From: Clostridiales bacterium
GTDB lineage: Bacteria; Bacillota; Clostridia; Oscillospirales; Oscillospiraceae
Assembly: GCA_004551945.1 (NCBI GenBank)
Contig: SFPN01000054.1
Location: 1 to 6,095 of the forward strand
DNA: 6,095 nt
Direction of reading: 5' to 3'
The notes under the pieces are model-generated. The model did no database searches. It saw only the letters and a list, made by a program, of their open reading frames with translations, and was not told where the DNA came from. This document shows, piece after piece, positions 5,785 to 6,095 of this stretch; within the stretch, counting starts at the first letter, position 1; each line of letters starts with the position of its first letter. Made by a program: the position numbers and the translations under genes.

Positions 5785-5793
5785 GGCAAAACG
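5774..5793 (-). repeat. Inverted repeat abutting the 3' end of tRNA-Glu
   Basis: CGTTTTG (5774-5780) and CAAAACG (5787-5793) form a perfect seven-pair stem with a six-base loop, starting directly after the CCA of tRNA-Glu. What follows on the transcribed strand is A-rich, not T-rich, so it is not an intrinsic terminator. It could guide 3' trimming of the tRNA or influence the overlapping -35 box. Confidence 0.5.
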
Positions 5794-5868
5794 TGGTGAC
5801 CCGTACGGGAATCGAACCCATGTTTGCGGCGTGAGAGGCCGCCGTCTTAACCGCTTGACCAACGGGCC
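5794..5868 (-). tRNA. tRNA-Glu (anticodon CTC)
   Basis: A 75-base cloverleaf: acceptor GGCCCGT/ACGGGTC with one G-T pair, followed by the TGGTCAAGCGGTTAAGAC D-arm typical of bacterial tRNA-Glu. The anticodon stem GCGGC/GCCGC holds loop CTCTCAC (anticodon CTC), and the T-loop is TTCGATT. The discriminator is A, and CCA is encoded. It reads GAG, a frequent Glu codon in this GC-rich genome. It sits between 23S and 5S rRNA, 2 bases after tRNA-Lys. Confidence 0.96.
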
Positions 5869-5870
5869 GT

Positions 5871-5946
5871 TGGTACACCTTCAGGGACTCGAACCCTGGA
5901 CACCCTGATTAAGAGTCAGGTGCTCTACCAGCTGAGCTAAAGGTGC
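5871..5946 (-). tRNA. tRNA-Lys (anticodon CTT)
   Basis: A 76-base cloverleaf: acceptor GCACCTT/AAGGTGT, D-arm GCTC/GAGC, anticodon stem CCTGA/TCAGG with loop CTCTTAA (anticodon CTT), and T-arm CAGGG TTCGAGT CCCTG. The discriminator is A, and CCA is encoded. It reads AAG. It is the first gene after 23S rRNA. Confidence 0.97.
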
Positions 5947-5959
5947 ATATCGTTCCGCA

Positions 5960-5978
5960 CCCTCAAAACCGAACAAAG
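5960..5978 (-). other. Likely 3' strand of the pre-23S processing stalk
   Basis: The minus strand reads CTTTGTTCGGTTTTGAGGG. In many Firmicutes a TTTGTTCAGTTTTGA-like sequence lies after 23S rRNA and pairs with a complementary TGAAAACTGAACAAA-like sequence before it, forming the stalk cut during rRNA maturation. The partner strand would lie outside the window. The rest of the 91-base spacer holds a small CGCTT/AAGCG hairpin (5990-6002). Confidence 0.5.
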
Positions 5979-6037
5979 TAACCGCTGTACGCTTCGCAAG
6001 CGCCTGCATTTTTCGTTCCTTGAACCTGCGTTTCTCA

Positions 6038-6095
6038 GGTCAAGCCCTCGGCTTATTAGTACCGGTCAGCTCCATACATTACTGCACTTCCACCT
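6038..6095 (-). rRNA. rrl: 23S ribosomal RNA, 3' end (partial)
   Basis: Only the last 58 or so bases lie in the window. The minus strand contains GACCGGTACTAATAAGCCGA followed by GGGCTTGACC, the conserved 3' terminus of bacterial 23S rRNA (compare GGTACTAAT in E. coli). I place the end after CTTGACC (6038), which should pair with the 5' end of 23S; it is uncertain by a few bases. The gene continues beyond the right edge. Confidence 0.92.

Overview
The window looks like a GC-rich member of the Clostridia. The protein genes use mostly G/C in third codon positions, the 5S rRNA and tRNAs are of Firmicutes type, all seven tRNA genes encode their CCA end, and the iron-sulfur L-serine dehydratase is split into two subunits as in Gram-positive anaerobes. 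The best guess is a gut Oscillospiraceae-type organism (Flavonifractor/Lawsonibacter-like). That guess is inference; nothing here fixes the species.

Left part (1-4260), all on the minus strand: reading in the direction of transcription, the order is sdaAB (L-serine dehydratase beta subunit), sdaAA (alpha subunit, overlapping sdaAB by 32 bp) and a 14-helix DHA2-type MFS transporter (16 bp after sdaAA). These three are probably one operon. After a 128-bp gap with a strong extended -10 promoter comes a threonine-aldolase-family PLP enzyme. The theme is breakdown of hydroxy amino acids: serine to pyruvate plus ammonia, and threonine (or allo-threonine) to glycine plus acetaldehyde. The role of the transporter is unknown.

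Middle (4235-5052): a divergent promoter region of about 210 bp separates sdaAB from a plus-strand gene for a small flavin reductase/flavoredoxin-like FMN protein. That gene has a near-consensus promoter, a leader hairpin and a strong intrinsic terminator.

Right part (5064-6095), minus strand: the distal end of a ribosomal RNA operon. In transcription order it holds the 3' end of 23S rRNA (cut by the window edge), tRNA-Lys(CTT), tRNA-Glu(CTC), 5S rRNA, tRNA-Asn(GTT), a CAT-anticodon tRNA (probably tRNA-Ile2), tRNA-Trp(CCA), tRNA-Asp(GTC), tRNA-Thr(GGT) and a terminator with a UUCG tetraloop. The unusual point is the pair of tRNA genes between 23S and 5S, followed by a possible extra promoter just before 5S. 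The flavin reductase gene and the rRNA/tRNA operon converge on two adjacent terminators.

I found no mobile element, CRISPR array, phage gene or defence system. Most of the window is ordinary core metabolism and translation machinery. The points worth a second look are the rRNA operon layout and its spacers, the translational overlap of sdaAB/sdaAA, and the G-rich tract in the divergent promoter region.
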